Assembly (NCBI GenBank): GCA_017419895.1 | Contig: JAFOKI010000167.1 | Span: forward strand, 1-10,027 | Length of the DNA: 10,027 nucleotides | Source: Eubacterium sp. | GTDB lineage: Bacteria > Bacillota > Clostridia > Peptostreptococcales > Anaerovoracaceae | Reading direction: 5' to 3' | In this document: positions 1 to 6,481 of the stretch, one piece after another | Position numbering within the stretch: position 1 is the stretch's first letter | Layout of the letters: each line of letters begins with the position of its first letter | Notes under the pieces: generated by a model | The model's database searches: none | What the model was told of the DNA's origin: nothing | What the model saw: the letters and a program-made list of their open reading frames with translations, nothing else | Position numbers and translations under genes: made by a program

Positions 1-74
1 ACCAGTTCCAGAAGCGCCGCCGTCAGCATGTCTCCCGCAGCCCCCATGCCGCAGTCTATGTATAGTGTCTTCAC
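1..74 (-). CDS. larC: LarC, nickel-pincer cofactor biosynthesis protein (5' end only)
   Basis: Only the first 24 codons are inside the window. Reading minus from a GTG at 74-72 gives VKTLYIDCGMGAAGDMLTAA followed by LLEL, which I recognise as the N-terminus of LarC (DUF111). LarC inserts nickel by CTP-dependent cyclometallation into the pincer nucleotide used by LarA-type 2-hydroxyacid racemases and epimerases. The start is well fixed: GGAGAG at 85-80 lies 5 bases upstream, and an in-frame TAA at 92-90 excludes a longer N-terminus. The gene has its own promoter (118-146) and follows the terminator of the TRAP operon, so it is probably a separate transcription unit. Where the pincer substrate genes (larA, larB, larE) lie cannot be seen. 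The family call is firm for so short a piece because the signature is highly conserved, but the intactness of the rest is unknown. Confidence 0.85.
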   Translation of the reverse strand, partial: MKTLYIDCGMGAAGDMLTAALLEL

Positions 75-117
75 TATCTCTCTCCGTTCTTATCCCAATA
101 AAATCAGTGTAAATATC

Positions 118-146
118 ATTATACCGCAGCGCGCCTTTGTTGTCAC
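118..146 (-). promoter_or_regulatory. Sigma-A promoter of larC
   Basis: On the minus strand, GTGACA (146-141, five of six matches to the -35 consensus) is followed by 17 bases and a perfect TATAAT (123-118). The predicted start is near 111, leaving a leader of about 37 bases before the GTG of larC. It sits just downstream of the terminator of the preceding operon, as expected for an independent unit. Confidence 0.75.
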
Positions 147-185
147 GCATGTAAAACCATCATGTTCCGATACACTTTTCAACCA

Positions 186-217
186 ATACAAAAGAGGCAC
201 CGGAAAACCGGTGCCTC
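186..217 (-). terminator. Rho-independent terminator of the transketolase-TRAP operon
   Basis: There is a perfect 10-bp stem (194-203 with 208-217) and a 4-base loop. On the minus strand it is followed by TTTTGTATT. It lies about 120 bases after the dctM stop and before the larC promoter, so it most likely ends the dctM transcript. The plus-strand flank is also T-rich (CTTGTTTTT, 217-225), so the structure could work in both directions, but no plus-strand gene enters it here. Confidence 0.85.
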
Positions 218-280
218 CTTGTTTTTCATCGATCCAATACCCCTATACGGCGTCCCGTAACTAGCAGTTGTATTGATCTT

Positions 281-324
281 TTTACTGATCACTCAGTAAA
301 TCCCGTCAGGCACAAAGTCCTGAC
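281..324 (-). other. Two inverted repeats in the 3' untranslated region of dctM
   Basis: A perfect 8-bp stem with a 4-base loop (281-288 with 293-300) is followed on the plus coordinate by a 6-bp stem (305-310 with 319-324). Both lie between the dctM stop at 338 and the terminator at 194-217. Neither has a T-run on the minus strand, so they are not terminators by themselves. They may protect the 3' end of the transporter mRNA from exonucleases, which is inference. Confidence 0.4.
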
Positions 325-337
325 ATCACATCCGGTC

Positions 338-1618
338 TTATGCTCCGAGAGCGTTCGGCAGGAATGTGACGATTCCAGGTACATACGTGAGAAGCAGCAG
401 TACCAGTATCTCGATGCAGAGATACGGCAGAATCTTCTTGGAGATCTGACCCATTGTAGACTTGGTGATACCGGAAGCTACGAACAGGTTTACAGCCATC
501 GGCGGTGTGATCATTCCGATGGATGTGTTGATGATCATGATGATACCAAGAGCGATCGGCGAAAGTCCGATAGCGTTTGCCAGCGGCAGGAAGATCGGTG
601 TCATCAGGAGGATGATCGACTGTGTCTCCAGGAACATTCCGAGGAACAGCAGGATTACGTTCATGACGAGCAGCAGAGCGAACTTGTTGCTGAACAGGCC
701 GATCATGCTTGTAGCAACGGTAGCTGGGATATTGCTGTATGTCATGTACCAAGCGAACGGTGAGGACAGGGATACTACGAGGAGTACGATAGACGAGCTG
801 ACTACCGTGTCTCTGAAGCATTCAAACAGTCCCTTGAGGCTGAGCTCTCTGTATACAAGTCCACCAATGATGAGCGCGTATACGCAAGCAACAGCAGCAG
901 CTTCGGTCGGTGTGAATACGCCGCCGTAGATACCGCCGAGGATGATCAGCGGCATGATGAGGGCGAGCAGAGCACCGAGGAAGGATTTTCCGAGCGCGCC
1001 GGGCTCTCTCGGTGTCGTATCAGCAGCATCGAACTTGCTGTTCTTGATGCCGTTCAGGATTACGAGTACAAGAGCGAGCAGGAGGCCCGGGATGATTCCA
1101 GCCATGAACATTGTTCCGACGGATACGGATGCCGTTACAGCATATGTTACCATCGGGATCGACGGCGGGATAACTACTCCGAGAGTACCGGCAGATGCCG
1201 CGATGGCACCGGCTTCAGCTTTCGGATAGCCTTTTTCGATCATTCTCGGAGCAAGGATACCACCGATAGCCGCTACTGTGGCCGGGTTGGATCCGGAGAT
1301 AGCTCCGAAGAAAGCAGATGCGATTACGCATACAGCAGCAAGTCTCGCGGGGAGGCGTCTTCCGAGGATCTCGATGAAGGAGATAAGTCTCTTGGAAATA
1401 CCACCCTTGAGCATCAGGTTACCCGCAAGGATGAACAGCGGAATAGCCATGAGTGTGAAGTTGTCGACCTGCGTGAACATTCTCTGAGCGATTACCGGGA
1501 GCAGATGAGGGTCGCCGGTAATGATCATTGTGAATGCAGCGCCGAGTCCCAAGCAGAGTCCGATAGGAACGCCGAGGAACAGCAGCAAGAAAAGAATACC
1601 AAATAGTAAACCTGCCAT
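338..1618 (-). CDS. dctM: TRAP transporter large permease subunit DctM
   Basis: Large membrane subunit of a tripartite ATP-independent periplasmic transporter. It carries the substrate across the membrane using a sodium or proton gradient. The 426-residue length is typical of DctM. The protein is almost wholly hydrophobic, with about 12 predicted membrane segments. Family motifs are visible: MAIPLFILAGNLM near residues 58-70, GSNPATVAAIGG at 109-120, GVVIPPSIPM at 147-156, and the second-repeat counterpart ITPPMAVN in the C-terminal third. The ATG overlaps the dctQ stop by one base (TAATG at 1620-1616), so translation is coupled to dctQ. It is the last gene of the operon. The substrate cannot be read from this subunit; the neighbouring oxidoreductase and transketolase suggest a sugar acid. 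Confidence 0.96.
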   Translation of the reverse strand: MAGLLFGILFLLLFLGVPIGLCLGLGAAFTMIITGDPHLLPVIAQRMFTQVDNFTLMAIPLFILAGNLMLKGGISKRLISFIEILGRRLPARLAAVCVIASAFFGAISGSNPATVAAIGGILAPRMIEKGYPKAEAGAIAASAGTLGVVIPPSIPMVTYAVTASVSVGTMFMAGIIPGLLLALVLVILNGIKNSKFDAADTTPREPGALGKSFLGALLALIMPLIILGGIYGGVFTPTEAAAVACVYALIIGGLVYRELSLKGLFECFRDTVVSSSIVLLVVSLSSPFAWYMTYSNIPATVATSMIGLFSNKFALLLVMNVILLFLGMFLETQSIILLMTPIFLPLANAIGLSPIALGIIMIINTSIGMITPPMAVNLFVASGITKSTMGQISKKILPYLCIEILVLLLLTYVPGIVTFLPNALGA

Positions 1619-2169
1619 TATTTCTCGCCTCCTTCCTCAACTTCTGCTTCGAGTGCCTGAGCTTCCATAGCGGCTTCAGTAGCCTCGTCCAGGTCAACAG
1701 CGAGTCCAGCGTTAACTTCATAAGTGTGATAGCAGAATGTGATAGCCATCAGTACGATACCGATAGGAATAGCGGTGTACATCAGCCACATCGGCCACTG
1801 CAGGGACGGAGTTTTCTGTCCGGCAGCGATCTGCCATGCGATTACGTCTTTGCCGTACCATACGCAGATGACTGCGAATACTACTACGAGGATAGCAACG
1901 ATTATACGGAAGACTTTCATGCCTTTTTCAGGAACGAACATCGGCAGGATATCCGCCGAGAAGTGCGAACCCTTGGCTGCGCCGACACCGATGCCGAGGA
2001 ACGTTGCCGCGATCATGCAATATCTGGCAAACTCTTCAGCCCAGCTGAACGTGATCGTTCCGGTGTAACGGCCAAACGTGTTGATAAAGATTATAACCAA
2101 CATCGCCGCGATCAGAAGGACCGCGATGATTGATTCGATCTTTACGATGATATCAATTACTTTTTTCAT
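1618..2169 (-). CDS. dctQ: TRAP transporter small permease subunit DctQ
   Basis: Small membrane subunit that binds DctM and completes the TRAP translocator. The 183-residue protein shows four hydrophobic segments, roughly residues 12-33, 46-66, 86-106 and 128-148. It has the family motif around the first loop (F-S-W-A-E-E-F-A-R-Y, 41-50). After the last membrane helix comes an unusually acidic, Ala/Glu-rich tail (about residues 158-183), probably cytoplasmic. AGGAGAGGG lies upstream of the ATG (about 2184-2176). The gap after dctP is 15 bases and the stop overlaps the dctM start by one base. DctQ proteins diverge quickly, so the call rests on topology, motif and position between dctP and dctM. 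Confidence 0.94.
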   Translation of the reverse strand: MKKVIDIIVKIESIIAVLLIAAMLVIIFINTFGRYTGTITFSWAEEFARYCMIAATFLGIGVGAAKGSHFSADILPMFVPEKGMKVFRIIVAILVVVFAVICVWYGKDVIAWQIAAGQKTPSLQWPMWLMYTAIPIGIVLMAITFCYHTYEVNAGLAVDLDEATEAAMEAQALEAEVEEGGEK

Positions 2170-2184
2170 GTGATCCCTCTCCTA

Positions 2185-3252
2185 TCAATGTGATGCTCTG
2201 TATTTTTCGAGCTCTGCCTGGAGTTTAGCGAGGAGCTCAACCGAGTCGGCACTGATATAGTTTCCGGCGTTTTCGTACATCGGCTGAACAGCAGCACGCC
2301 ATTCTTCGATGTCAACTTCGTTAACTTCAATACCAGCGTTTCTCATCTCTTCTACGCCTTCAGCACTGGATTTCTGAGAGTAAGCTCTCTCCCAATCCTT
2401 TGCTTCTTTGGCAGCTCTTTCGACCGCGTCTTTCAGCTCCTGAGTCGGAAGATCGTTGAAGGACTTCTTACTGTAGAGCAGGATCGAAGGCGAATAGAAC
2501 AGATGTGTGATCGACAGATATGTCTGTGCTTCGTACAGTTTGTCTGTCGCTATGATTACCGGCGGGTTCTCCTGTCCGTCGATAGTCTTCTGGTTCAGAG
2601 CGGTGAATACTTCTCCGTAAGCCATCGGTGTAGCCGTAGCTCCGAGGAGGTTGTATGTTCCCATGTGAACCTGGTTTTCCATTGTTCTGATCTTGAGACC
2701 TTTCAGGTCATCCGGATGAACGATGGGGCGTTTACTGTTTGTGGTATCACGGAATCCGTTCTCCCAGAAACCGGAACCGACGATGTTCAGGTCGTCGAAC
2801 TGTGCGAGCAGGAACTGTCCGATTTCACCGTCGAGCATAGCATATGCTTCTTCTGCCGTACCGAAAATATACGGGAAGTCTGTAATAGCTACGTTCGGGA
2901 TGAAGTTAGGTACAGGACCTGTAGCGCAGACAAGTCCGTCCAGAATACCCATTCCGCACATCTCGATCATGTCACGCTCGCCGCCGATTGTCGACTGCGG
3001 ATAGATGTCTATCGTCATCTGTCCGTTTGTGTACTCCTCAACGAGTCTCTGGAACTCAACAAGACCGGATACATAGTGTCCCGGCGGAGGAGCAGTCGAC
3101 GTACCGAATCTCCAACGGATCGTCGCATCTGCGGAACCCATGAGGGATTTCGCTTTTACTTTAGAAACGTCGATCGTGTTGTCGCCGCTGCAGGCGGTCA
3201 TTGAGAGCAACATGACGACTGCAAGTAATGCTACTAACAGTTTTTTCATCAT
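2185..3252 (-). CDS. dctP: TRAP transporter solute receptor DctP, lipoprotein
   Basis: Extracytoplasmic solute-binding protein of the TRAP system, 355 residues. The N-terminus is a lipoprotein signal: two Lys, a hydrophobic run, then S-M-T-A-C with the lipidated Cys at residue 21, so it is tethered to the outer face of a Gram-positive-type membrane. DctP-family marks are ENGFR (164-168), GLKIRTMEN with the conserved carboxylate-binding Arg at 189, and DGQENP (225-230). The Arg indicates a ligand with a carboxylate. I start at the ATG at 3252 because AGGAGAG (3265-3259) is 6 bases upstream; the adjacent ATG at 3249 is equally possible. A longer reading frame to 3342 would add about 30 charged residues before the signal peptide and is rejected. 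The leader upstream holds two hairpins. Confidence 0.95.
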   Translation of the reverse strand: MMKKLLVALLAVVMLLSMTACSGDNTIDVSKVKAKSLMGSADATIRWRFGTSTAPPPGHYVSGLVEFQRLVEEYTNGQMTIDIYPQSTIGGERDMIEMCGMGILDGLVCATGPVPNFIPNVAITDFPYIFGTAEEAYAMLDGEIGQFLLAQFDDLNIVGSGFWENGFRDTTNSKRPIVHPDDLKGLKIRTMENQVHMGTYNLLGATATPMAYGEVFTALNQKTIDGQENPPVIIATDKLYEAQTYLSITHLFYSPSILLYSKKSFNDLPTQELKDAVERAAKEAKDWERAYSQKSSAEGVEEMRNAGIEVNEVDIEEWRAAVQPMYENAGNYISADSVELLAKLQAELEKYRASH

Positions 3253-3297
3253 AAAATTCTCTCCTACAAAATTAACAATGCAATAATTGCTATTTGA

Positions 3298-3386
3298 CCG
3301 GTCCGGAAGATGACGCGTCCGCCCTCTGCCGGACCGGAACAAAACTAAGTTGTCTGATGCGAGGCGAAGCGATGATCCTTCACCTC
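3298..3386 (-). other. Intercistronic hairpins upstream of dctP
   Basis: The 146-base gap between the dehydrogenase and dctP carries two inverted repeats. The nearer is a perfect 9-bp stem (3298-3306 with 3329-3337) around a 22-base loop. The other pairs 3361-3368 with 3379-3386 (8 bp including one G-U pair in the minus-strand RNA, 10-base loop). Neither has a following T-run. I see no promoter in the gap. Likely roles are mRNA processing or stabilisation that raises receptor expression over the upstream enzymes; this is inference from similar positions in other binding-protein operons. Confidence 0.5.
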
Positions 3387-3398
3387 AGTTCAATCTTC

Positions 3399-4259
3399 TC
3401 AGATTTTCGGATTCTCGGGATGGAGCATTGTGTCGATTACTCTGTAGAGTACATCGTCATCCCAAATCTTCTTCCAGTCGTCTCTGAGAACGAGCTTGTT
3501 GCCAAGACCGATAGCTACTTTGCAAGCATCCGATACAGGCGGTTTGCCCGGGATGTATCCGAGGAAGTTGCATGTGAGGTTGTAGATGTGTCCTGTCAGG
3601 AAGGAAACAGCAGCTTCTCTGTCGATGCCGCGTCTCTCAGCTTCATCTACTGTCTCAGCCATAGCGTAGAGGCATGTTGCTCCGAGGATCTCAACGAGTG
3701 TGGGCTCGAGGAAAGCGATCTGCTCAGAAGTCATTACGTATGCATTGTCTGCACCGTACATGATCTTAGCTACTGCTCTCATCTCTTCAAATACGTCGTC
3801 ATCGCCCTGGATCTTGCTCATTACGCAGTCCTGATGTCCGCCTTCTCCACCGAAACGGTCCATACGGGCTTCATAAGTATCCTGGTCTTTCAGGAACGAC
3901 GGATGGCACGGATGTGCTACGCCGAATGTGCAGTCGTCTCTGAGAGCGACTTCTTTAGCTACTGCAGCAGCCGGGTCAAGGATCAGGAATCCCGCGCCGG
4001 GCTTCAGCATCGGAACGTATTCCGCACTCAGTTTTCCGATCAGGGAATCCGGAAGCGCGAAGATAACGATGTCCGCTTTTGCGAGAGCTTCTTCAGCCGG
4101 AGTAACCTTCTGGCCTCTTGCTTCGATTCTCTCAACTGCCGGCGGGAATGATTCTACGAGAAGAACATCATACTTATCGGGATATGTAGCAAGCTTTGTG
4201 CTTGTTCTTGTTCCCATCTTGCCGCCTGCTCCCATTACCGTTACTGTCAATTTGCCCAT
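3399..4259 (-). CDS. NAD-dependent dehydrogenase, phosphogluconate-dehydrogenase-C / D-apionate oxidoisomerase (ApnO)-like
   Basis: A 286-residue two-domain dehydrogenase. The Rossmann half has GAGGKMG at 10-16 and an acidic residue, Glu36, after the second strand, which favours NAD over NADP. The C-terminal half resembles the PGDH_C group (PF16896), with HPCHP at 116-120, FGG at 136-138 and FLEP at 183-186. From memory this order of motifs matches ApnO proteins, which oxidise D-apionate and rearrange it to 3-oxo-isoapionate; exact substrate is not proven here. The start is the ATG at 4259, with AAGGAGG (4274-4268) 8 bases upstream; an alternative GTG at 4280 would put that site inside the gene. 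It lies between the transketolase subunits and a TRAP importer, so it probably acts on the imported acid. Other possibilities are a ketol-acid oxidoisomerase for erythronate, hamamelonate or another branched or short sugar acid. Confidence 0.7.
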   Translation of the reverse strand: MGKLTVTVMGAGGKMGTRTSTKLATYPDKYDVLLVESFPPAVERIEARGQKVTPAEEALAKADIVIFALPDSLIGKLSAEYVPMLKPGAGFLILDPAAAVAKEVALRDDCTFGVAHPCHPSFLKDQDTYEARMDRFGGEGGHQDCVMSKIQGDDDVFEEMRAVAKIMYGADNAYVMTSEQIAFLEPTLVEILGATCLYAMAETVDEAERRGIDREAAVSFLTGHIYNLTCNFLGYIPGKPPVSDACKVAIGLGNKLVLRDDWKKIWDDDVLYRVIDTMLHPENPKI

Positions 4260-4283
4260 TTCAAAAACCTCCTTACGCACCTT

Positions 4284-4392
4284 GCCGCAACCCTTGCGGC
4301 ATGGAGTATTATCTTCTCAGTCTCCGGCAGAGACTCGCCGGAAGACGATCAAACACTTTATTACGCACCCGCGGCTTTCCTAACAAAGCCGC
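4284..4392 (-). repeat. Hairpin-rich intercistronic element inside the transketolase operon
   Basis: The 148-base gap between the transketolase C subunit and the dehydrogenase is filled by three hairpins: a perfect 8-bp stem (4371-4378 with 4385-4392), a perfect 6-bp stem (4323-4328 with 4337-4342) and a perfect 7-bp stem with a 3-base loop (4284-4290 with 4294-4300). A 9-base direct repeat, TTACGCACC, occurs at 4273-4281 and 4361-4369, each time next to a GC-rich hairpin. None has a T-run, so it does not look like a terminator. Part of it (4382-4398) recurs near 9665, which suggests a dispersed intergenic repeat rather than a gene-specific leader. Confidence 0.55.
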
Positions 4393-4407
4393 CTCCGGCG
4401 CCGCACA

Positions 4408-5346
4408 CTACTTGCCGAGTTTCTCCTTGACCTTAGCAGCAATAGCCTCCGGCGAGAAGCCGTAAGCATCAGCCAGTTCCTTAGCCGGTCCGGATTCACC
4501 GTAAGTCGTAAGAGCGATCCTCGTTACGAATGCAGGTTTGCATTCGGTTGCCAGACGGCTGATGTACGAACCGAGTCCGCCGTTGATGTTATGGTCTTCA
4601 ATAGCGAACAGCTGATCCGATTTAGCCATTACTTTCAGGATTTCCGACGGATCTTTTCCGTAAAGGATATTGATGTCGGCCACAGTTACGTTGACTCCGT
4701 CCTCTTTCAGGAGTTCAGCAGCAGCGAGAACTCTGTCGAGAACGAATCCGTTCGAGAACAGAACCGCGTCGTCACCGTATTCTTTCCATACGGTTATGCC
4801 GCTTGCAGCGAACGGAGCGCCTTTTTCATAGACATCAACTTCTCTTCCGGAACCGCCGCGGATGTAAACAGGACCTTCCACGTCATAAGCCGCTTTTACT
4901 GCCTCGTACATCTGCTCGGGGTCTGCTGGTGTGAAAATCGTGTAGTTCGGGAATGCCGATACGATCGCCAGATCCTCATAGAACTGGTGCGTTACGCCTT
5001 CTCTTTCTCCTCCGAGAAGTCCGGCGTTGACGCCCACGAATTTAACGTTCATCTTGGTGTATCCGACGAAAGTTCTCATCTGCTCCGCAGCTCTCATCGT
5101 CAGGAATCCGCAGTATGTTCCGACATACGGAACGAGTCCCGCGCTGGCGATTCCGGCAGCCGCGTCAACAGCTCCCTGCTCAGCGATACCGCATTCGAGA
5201 TAACGATCGGGGTATTTGTCCGCGAACGGTACTGCTCTCATAGCTTTTACCGAGTCGGACGAGACCATGACTATGTCTTTCTTTTCTTCAGCCATGTCCA
5301 GAAGCGCTGCGGCGAACGCTTCGCGTGTTCCTTTATATTCTGTCAT
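4408..5346 (-). CDS. Split transketolase, C-terminal (pyrimidine-binding) subunit
   Basis: A 312-residue subunit with the pyrimidine-binding and C-terminal domains of transketolase. It pairs with the N-terminal subunit encoded just upstream to build thiamine-diphosphate sites that move a two-carbon ketol unit between sugars. Glu56 in E-C-G-I-A-E-Q is the conserved cofactor-activating glutamate, and GVTHQ (117-121) matches the GPTHQ region of full-length enzymes. The position usually occupied by an active-site His in the THDS/SHAG segment is Asn107 (VNAGL), with one extra residue before the THQ motif. The ATG at 5346 follows the upstream stop by 5 bases, and GGGGAGGGG (5364-5356) lies within the end of the upstream gene. 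A longer frame to 5418 is only overlap with that gene. Candidate relatives are the apulose-4-phosphate transketolase AptB or a housekeeping-type split transketolase; the operon favours a catabolic one. Confidence 0.9.
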   Translation of the reverse strand: MTEYKGTREAFAAALLDMAEEKKDIVMVSSDSVKAMRAVPFADKYPDRYLECGIAEQGAVDAAAGIASAGLVPYVGTYCGFLTMRAAEQMRTFVGYTKMNVKFVGVNAGLLGGEREGVTHQFYEDLAIVSAFPNYTIFTPADPEQMYEAVKAAYDVEGPVYIRGGSGREVDVYEKGAPFAASGITVWKEYGDDAVLFSNGFVLDRVLAAAELLKEDGVNVTVADINILYGKDPSEILKVMAKSDQLFAIEDHNINGGLGSYISRLATECKPAFVTRIALTTYGESGPAKELADAYGFSPEAIAAKVKEKLGK

Positions 5347-5351
5347 AACGC

Positions 5352-6170
5352 TCAGCCCCTCCCCAGCTCTTTCTTCGCGATCTCGTACTGCTCGTCTGTC
5401 GGTACGCCTTTGTGCCAATTGTTGTTGTTTTCCATGTAGCTGATGCCTTTGCCCTTGATGTCGTCACATACTATGCAGGACGGCGCGCCTTTTGTCGCCT
5501 TAGCTTCTGCCACAGCCGCTTTTATTGCTTCCACATCATGACCGCAGATTTCCTGTGTGTGCCATCCGAAAGCGCGGAAGCGGTCCGCGATGTTGTTGTA
5601 CTTGACCGTGTATTCAACACTCTTGTAGCTCTGCCAGCCGTTCTTGTCGACGAATACCACCAGGTTGTCCAGCTCGCGTCCGGTCGCCATGTTGACGCCT
5701 TCCCATGCTACGCCTTCCTGGAGCTCACCGTCACCGGTAATTACATATGTGAAGTAATCTTTTCCAAGTACTTTAGCTGCAAATGCCATACCTGCTCCGA
5801 TCGCTATGCCGTTTCCGAGCGAACCGGACGTCATATCGAGTCCTTCGGTGCTTCTCATTGACGGATGTCCCTGGAACTTGCTTCCAAGCTGTCTGAGATT
5901 AAAATGCTCTACCTTAGGCTGATAATAGCCACGCTCATTGAGTGCCGCATAAAGTATCGGGCACGAATGACCTTTTGAAAGGACAAGTCTGTCACGGTCT
6001 TCCCAGGCGGGCTCTTCCGGTCTGATGTTCATAACATCAAAATAGAGCGTTGCAATGATATCCGCTATTGAAAGAGCCGGACCGGGATGCCCGTCCTTGC
6101 CTTCATATACCATGCGGACTGCCTCAAAGCGCAGCTCGTTCGCCATCGCCTGGATCTGTTCATTGTTCAA
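5352..6170 (-). CDS. Split transketolase, N-terminal (thiamine-diphosphate-binding) subunit
   Basis: A 272-residue subunit corresponding to the first domain of transketolase. It carries the diphosphate and metal site, GDG at 146-148 through Asn177 in VDKNG, plus the substrate-channel histidines in KDGHPGPALS (His28), LSKGHS (His68) and GHPSM (His102). It is the first gene of the operon and is translated just before the C-terminal subunit, which is 5 bases away. The start needs care. AGGAGG (6184-6179) overlaps the GTG at 6179, so that codon cannot be used with it; a TTG at 6170 sits 8 bases downstream and is the best start. An ATG nine codons into the protein is too far away. AptA-type apulose-4-phosphate transketolase is the closest named function that fits the context, but substrate is not readable. 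Confidence 0.92.
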   Translation of the reverse strand: MNNEQIQAMANELRFEAVRMVYEGKDGHPGPALSIADIIATLYFDVMNIRPEEPAWEDRDRLVLSKGHSCPILYAALNERGYYQPKVEHFNLRQLGSKFQGHPSMRSTEGLDMTSGSLGNGIAIGAGMAFAAKVLGKDYFTYVITGDGELQEGVAWEGVNMATGRELDNLVVFVDKNGWQSYKSVEYTVKYNNIADRFRAFGWHTQEICGHDVEAIKAAVAEAKATKGAPSCIVCDDIKGKGISYMENNNNWHKGVPTDEQYEIAKKELGRG

Positions 6171-6178
6171 ATGAAACA

Positions 6179-6184
6179 CCTCCT
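6179..6184 (-). promoter_or_regulatory. Ribosome binding site that selects a TTG start for the transketolase N subunit
   Basis: A perfect AGGAGG whose last G is also the first base of the GTG at 6179-6177. The only well-placed start is the TTG at 6170-6168, 8 bases away. A TTG start with a perfect binding site may limit expression of the first subunit relative to later genes. Confidence 0.65.
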
Positions 6185-6287
6185 CGCTTGATTTTTAACT
6201 TGTGATATCGTTCACGCCCAACAGCCGTGCGCAGGACATCGCAAAAGCCATTTGAACATAGTGAATCGATGTTAGTACGCTATTTTC

Positions 6288-6315
6288 ATTTTAACATTTT
6301 TTGAGGTGATGTCAA
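6288..6315 (-). promoter_or_regulatory. Sigma-A promoter of the transketolase-TRAP operon
   Basis: On the minus strand, a perfect TTGACA (6315-6310) is followed by 16 bases and TAAAAT (6293-6288), five of six matches. Transcription should start near 6281, leaving a leader of about 110 bases before the TTG start at 6170. I find no known riboswitch or T-box motif in that leader. Confidence 0.75.
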
Positions 6316-6370
6316 TAAACGCTGAAAATCGAGCGCAATCAACCGCTTCAGGCGGCCTCACTAAGAATCA

Positions 6371-6382
6371 TTGAAATTTCAA
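6371..6382. promoter_or_regulatory. Perfect 12-bp palindrome upstream of the transketolase promoter
   Basis: TTGAAATTTCAA is fully symmetric and lies about 56 bases upstream of the -35 box, within the otherwise empty stretch between the promoter and the terminator of the previous operon. It could bind an activator. The sequence is AT-rich and short, so chance is a real alternative. Confidence 0.3.
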
Positions 6383-6481
6383 CAAAAAAGAGCTGCGAGC
6401 GCTCAATCCCACCATCTGTCCAGCAAAATTTGTACGCATTTTTGTGCAAAAAGAATGCCTTAAAAACTGCATATTACCAAT

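Noticed and set aside
28..264. A 78-residue plus-strand reading frame at the left end.
   Set aside because: It runs antisense through the larC start, the larC promoter and the terminator hairpin, and has no ribosome binding site.
306..821. A 171-residue minus-strand frame inside dctM, and similar long antisense frames across the other genes.
   Set aside because: They are out-of-frame shadows of well-supported genes and have no family motifs or ribosome binding sites.
3253..3342. A 30-residue N-terminal extension of the TRAP receptor.
   Set aside because: It would place Arg-rich sequence before a clear lipoprotein signal, and the ribosome binding site at 3265-3259 lies inside it.
6224..6271. 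A 15-codon minus-strand frame in the leader of the transketolase operon (MFKWLLRCPAHGCWA), a possible leader peptide.
   Set aside because: There is no ribosome binding site before its ATG, no run of regulatory codons and no attenuator hairpin between it and the first gene.
6272..6277. TAGTAC near the transketolase start site as a half-site for the YtrA-type regulator.
   Set aside because: Only six bases match and there is no second arm, so a chance match is more likely.
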